From Pseudomonadota bacterium (GTDB lineage Bacteria; Pseudomonadota; Gammaproteobacteria; Steroidobacterales; Steroidobacteraceae), in contig JAFEDS010000011.1 in the NCBI GenBank assembly GCA_018241505.1, positions 61,530-125,529 of the forward strand: a stretch of DNA of 64,000 nucleotides, in the 5' to 3' direction. Shown piece by piece: positions 63,448 through 64,000 of the stretch. Position 1 is the stretch's first letter; each line of letters starts with the position of its first letter. Under the pieces are notes generated by a model. It was not told the origin of the DNA and searched no databases. It saw only the letters and a program-made list of their open reading frames with translations. The position numbers were made by a program, and so were the translations under genes.

Positions 63448-63900
63448 CTAGCGCCACATGCGCCTCGGCGAGTGACGCCTGCGTCCGAGAATTGTGATCA
63501 ACTGACGCTCCAACGCCCGCGTGCTCTTTGTCTCGCATTCCCAAATGACGGCGGCTGACCAACCGTCAGATTCCAGGGCAAATTGCACGCGCCGGTCCCG
63601 TAGCTGGTTCGCCTCGAATTTCTCTTTCCAGAATTGAGTGTGAGTTGCCGGTGTTGTAGTACGAATACATCCTTTATGGCGGTGCCAAAAACATCCATGT
63701 ACGAAAATCACCTTTCTCATCTTCGGAAACACCAAATCGGGTGTGCCGGGAAGGTCCTTTCTATGTAGCCGAAATCGGTACCCGAGTCGATGTGCCACTT
63801 TCCTGACCTGAACCTCTGGTCGAGTGTCTTGAGACCGCACCCTCTGCATGTTTAGGCGGCGCCGCCTAGCATCGATGCGATCTACCACACATTCACCCAA
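63448..63900 (-). CDS. vsr: Very short patch repair endonuclease Vsr
   Basis: A 150-residue DNA mismatch endonuclease that nicks next to T in T:G mismatches arising from deamination of 5-methylcytosine. NMQRVRSQDTRPEVQVRKVA, YRFRLHRKDLPGTPDLVFPK and VIFVHGCFWHRHKGC are the signature, with catalytic Asp and the zinc-binding Cys/His. RDRRVQFALESDGWSAAVIW then ends in ECE. It is normally paired with a C5 methyltransferase, as here. First gene of the operon, starting at TTG 63900 or a GTG shortly after. The last 100 bases of the window contain its upstream region and no further gene. Confidence 0.95.
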   Translation of the reverse strand: MGECVVDRIDARRRRLNMQRVRSQDTRPEVQVRKVAHRLGYRFRLHRKDLPGTPDLVFPKMRKVIFVHGCFWHRHKGCIRTTTPATHTQFWKEKFEANQLRDRRVQFALESDGWSAAVIWECETKSTRALERQLITILGRRRHSPRRMWR

Positions 63901-64000
63901 TTCTACGATTCAGGCAACCGCATGTAACCATTGAATCAAGCGTTTATGGTAGCAGAACGGGGCAGCTCACTGCATATGTGCACGATTTCCTCCCATTGGA

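Overview
The window looks like the chromosome of a GC-rich gammaproteobacterium, probably on the Steroidobacter/Nevskiales/Xanthomonadales side. The reasons are the macromolecular-synthesis operon (rpsU-yqeY-dnaG-rpoD) divergent from tsaD-folB-folK, a DmpFG/MhpEF-type meta-cleavage set, a long TonB-dependent receptor, a class II ribonucleotide reductase split into NrdJa and NrdJb as known in Pseudomonas aeruginosa, and FecI/FecR-type signalling pieces. No tRNA, rRNA or CRISPR array was recognised.

Layout. (1) 1-15650: housekeeping genes. The tail of an MFS symporter, a DUF4404 protein, rpoD, dnaG, a small membrane protein, yqeY, rpsU, tsaD, folB, folK, a pteridine reductase, a MidA-type methyltransferase, uppP, cca, a lipoprotein metallopeptidase and a secreted hydrolase. 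(2) 15650-18000: a C-rich low-complexity stretch, an orphan HTH protein, and an ECF sigma factor next to what look like the two ends of a FecR anti-sigma factor encoded as separate genes. (3) 18000-25700: NDUFA9-like protein, DegQ protease, Hsp20 with a heat-shock-type promoter, then nrdJa (interrupted by an intein exactly at the radical cysteine) and nrdJb, preceded by NrdR-box-like sites. (4) 25750-37510: a GntR-controlled catabolic locus (S9 peptidase, ureohydrolase, CoA-transferase, HMG-CoA-lyase-like enzyme, acyl-CoA dehydrogenase, a tandemly duplicated PLP lyase/decarboxylase, enoyl-CoA hydratase, MFS carrier, GntR regulator). Two near-identical 18-bp palindromes sit at its promoters. 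(5) 38530-50850: an eight-gene, tightly overlapping 2-aminophenol meta-cleavage operon (amnB-A-C-F-H-G-E-D order), preceded by an IclR regulator fused to a RidA/aminomuconate-deaminase-like domain and another RidA. A divergent TonB receptor and a lactonase-family metallo-hydrolase follow. Three copies of an inverted repeat, (A/T)TCTCA-N5-TGAGAT or a one-base variant, lie just downstream of three good promoters and appear to tie the locus into one regulon. The hydrolase raises the possibility that the locus takes in and opens benzoxazolinone-type compounds to 2-aminophenol. (6) 50860-57060: assorted genes (NTF2-like, AraC, acetyltransferase, secreted protein, EamA transporter, DUF1203, Gfo/Idh oxidoreductase, dienelactone-hydrolase-like). 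(7) 57060-64000: a more AT-rich accessory island with one overlapping operon, vsr - C5 DNA methyltransferase - UvrD helicase/Fe-S nuclease fusion - OLD-like ATPase. It resembles a merger of a DNA-modification module with a Gabija-like effector pair and is the strongest candidate here for an undescribed defence system.

All calls are from reading the sequence and remembered family features; no searches were run.
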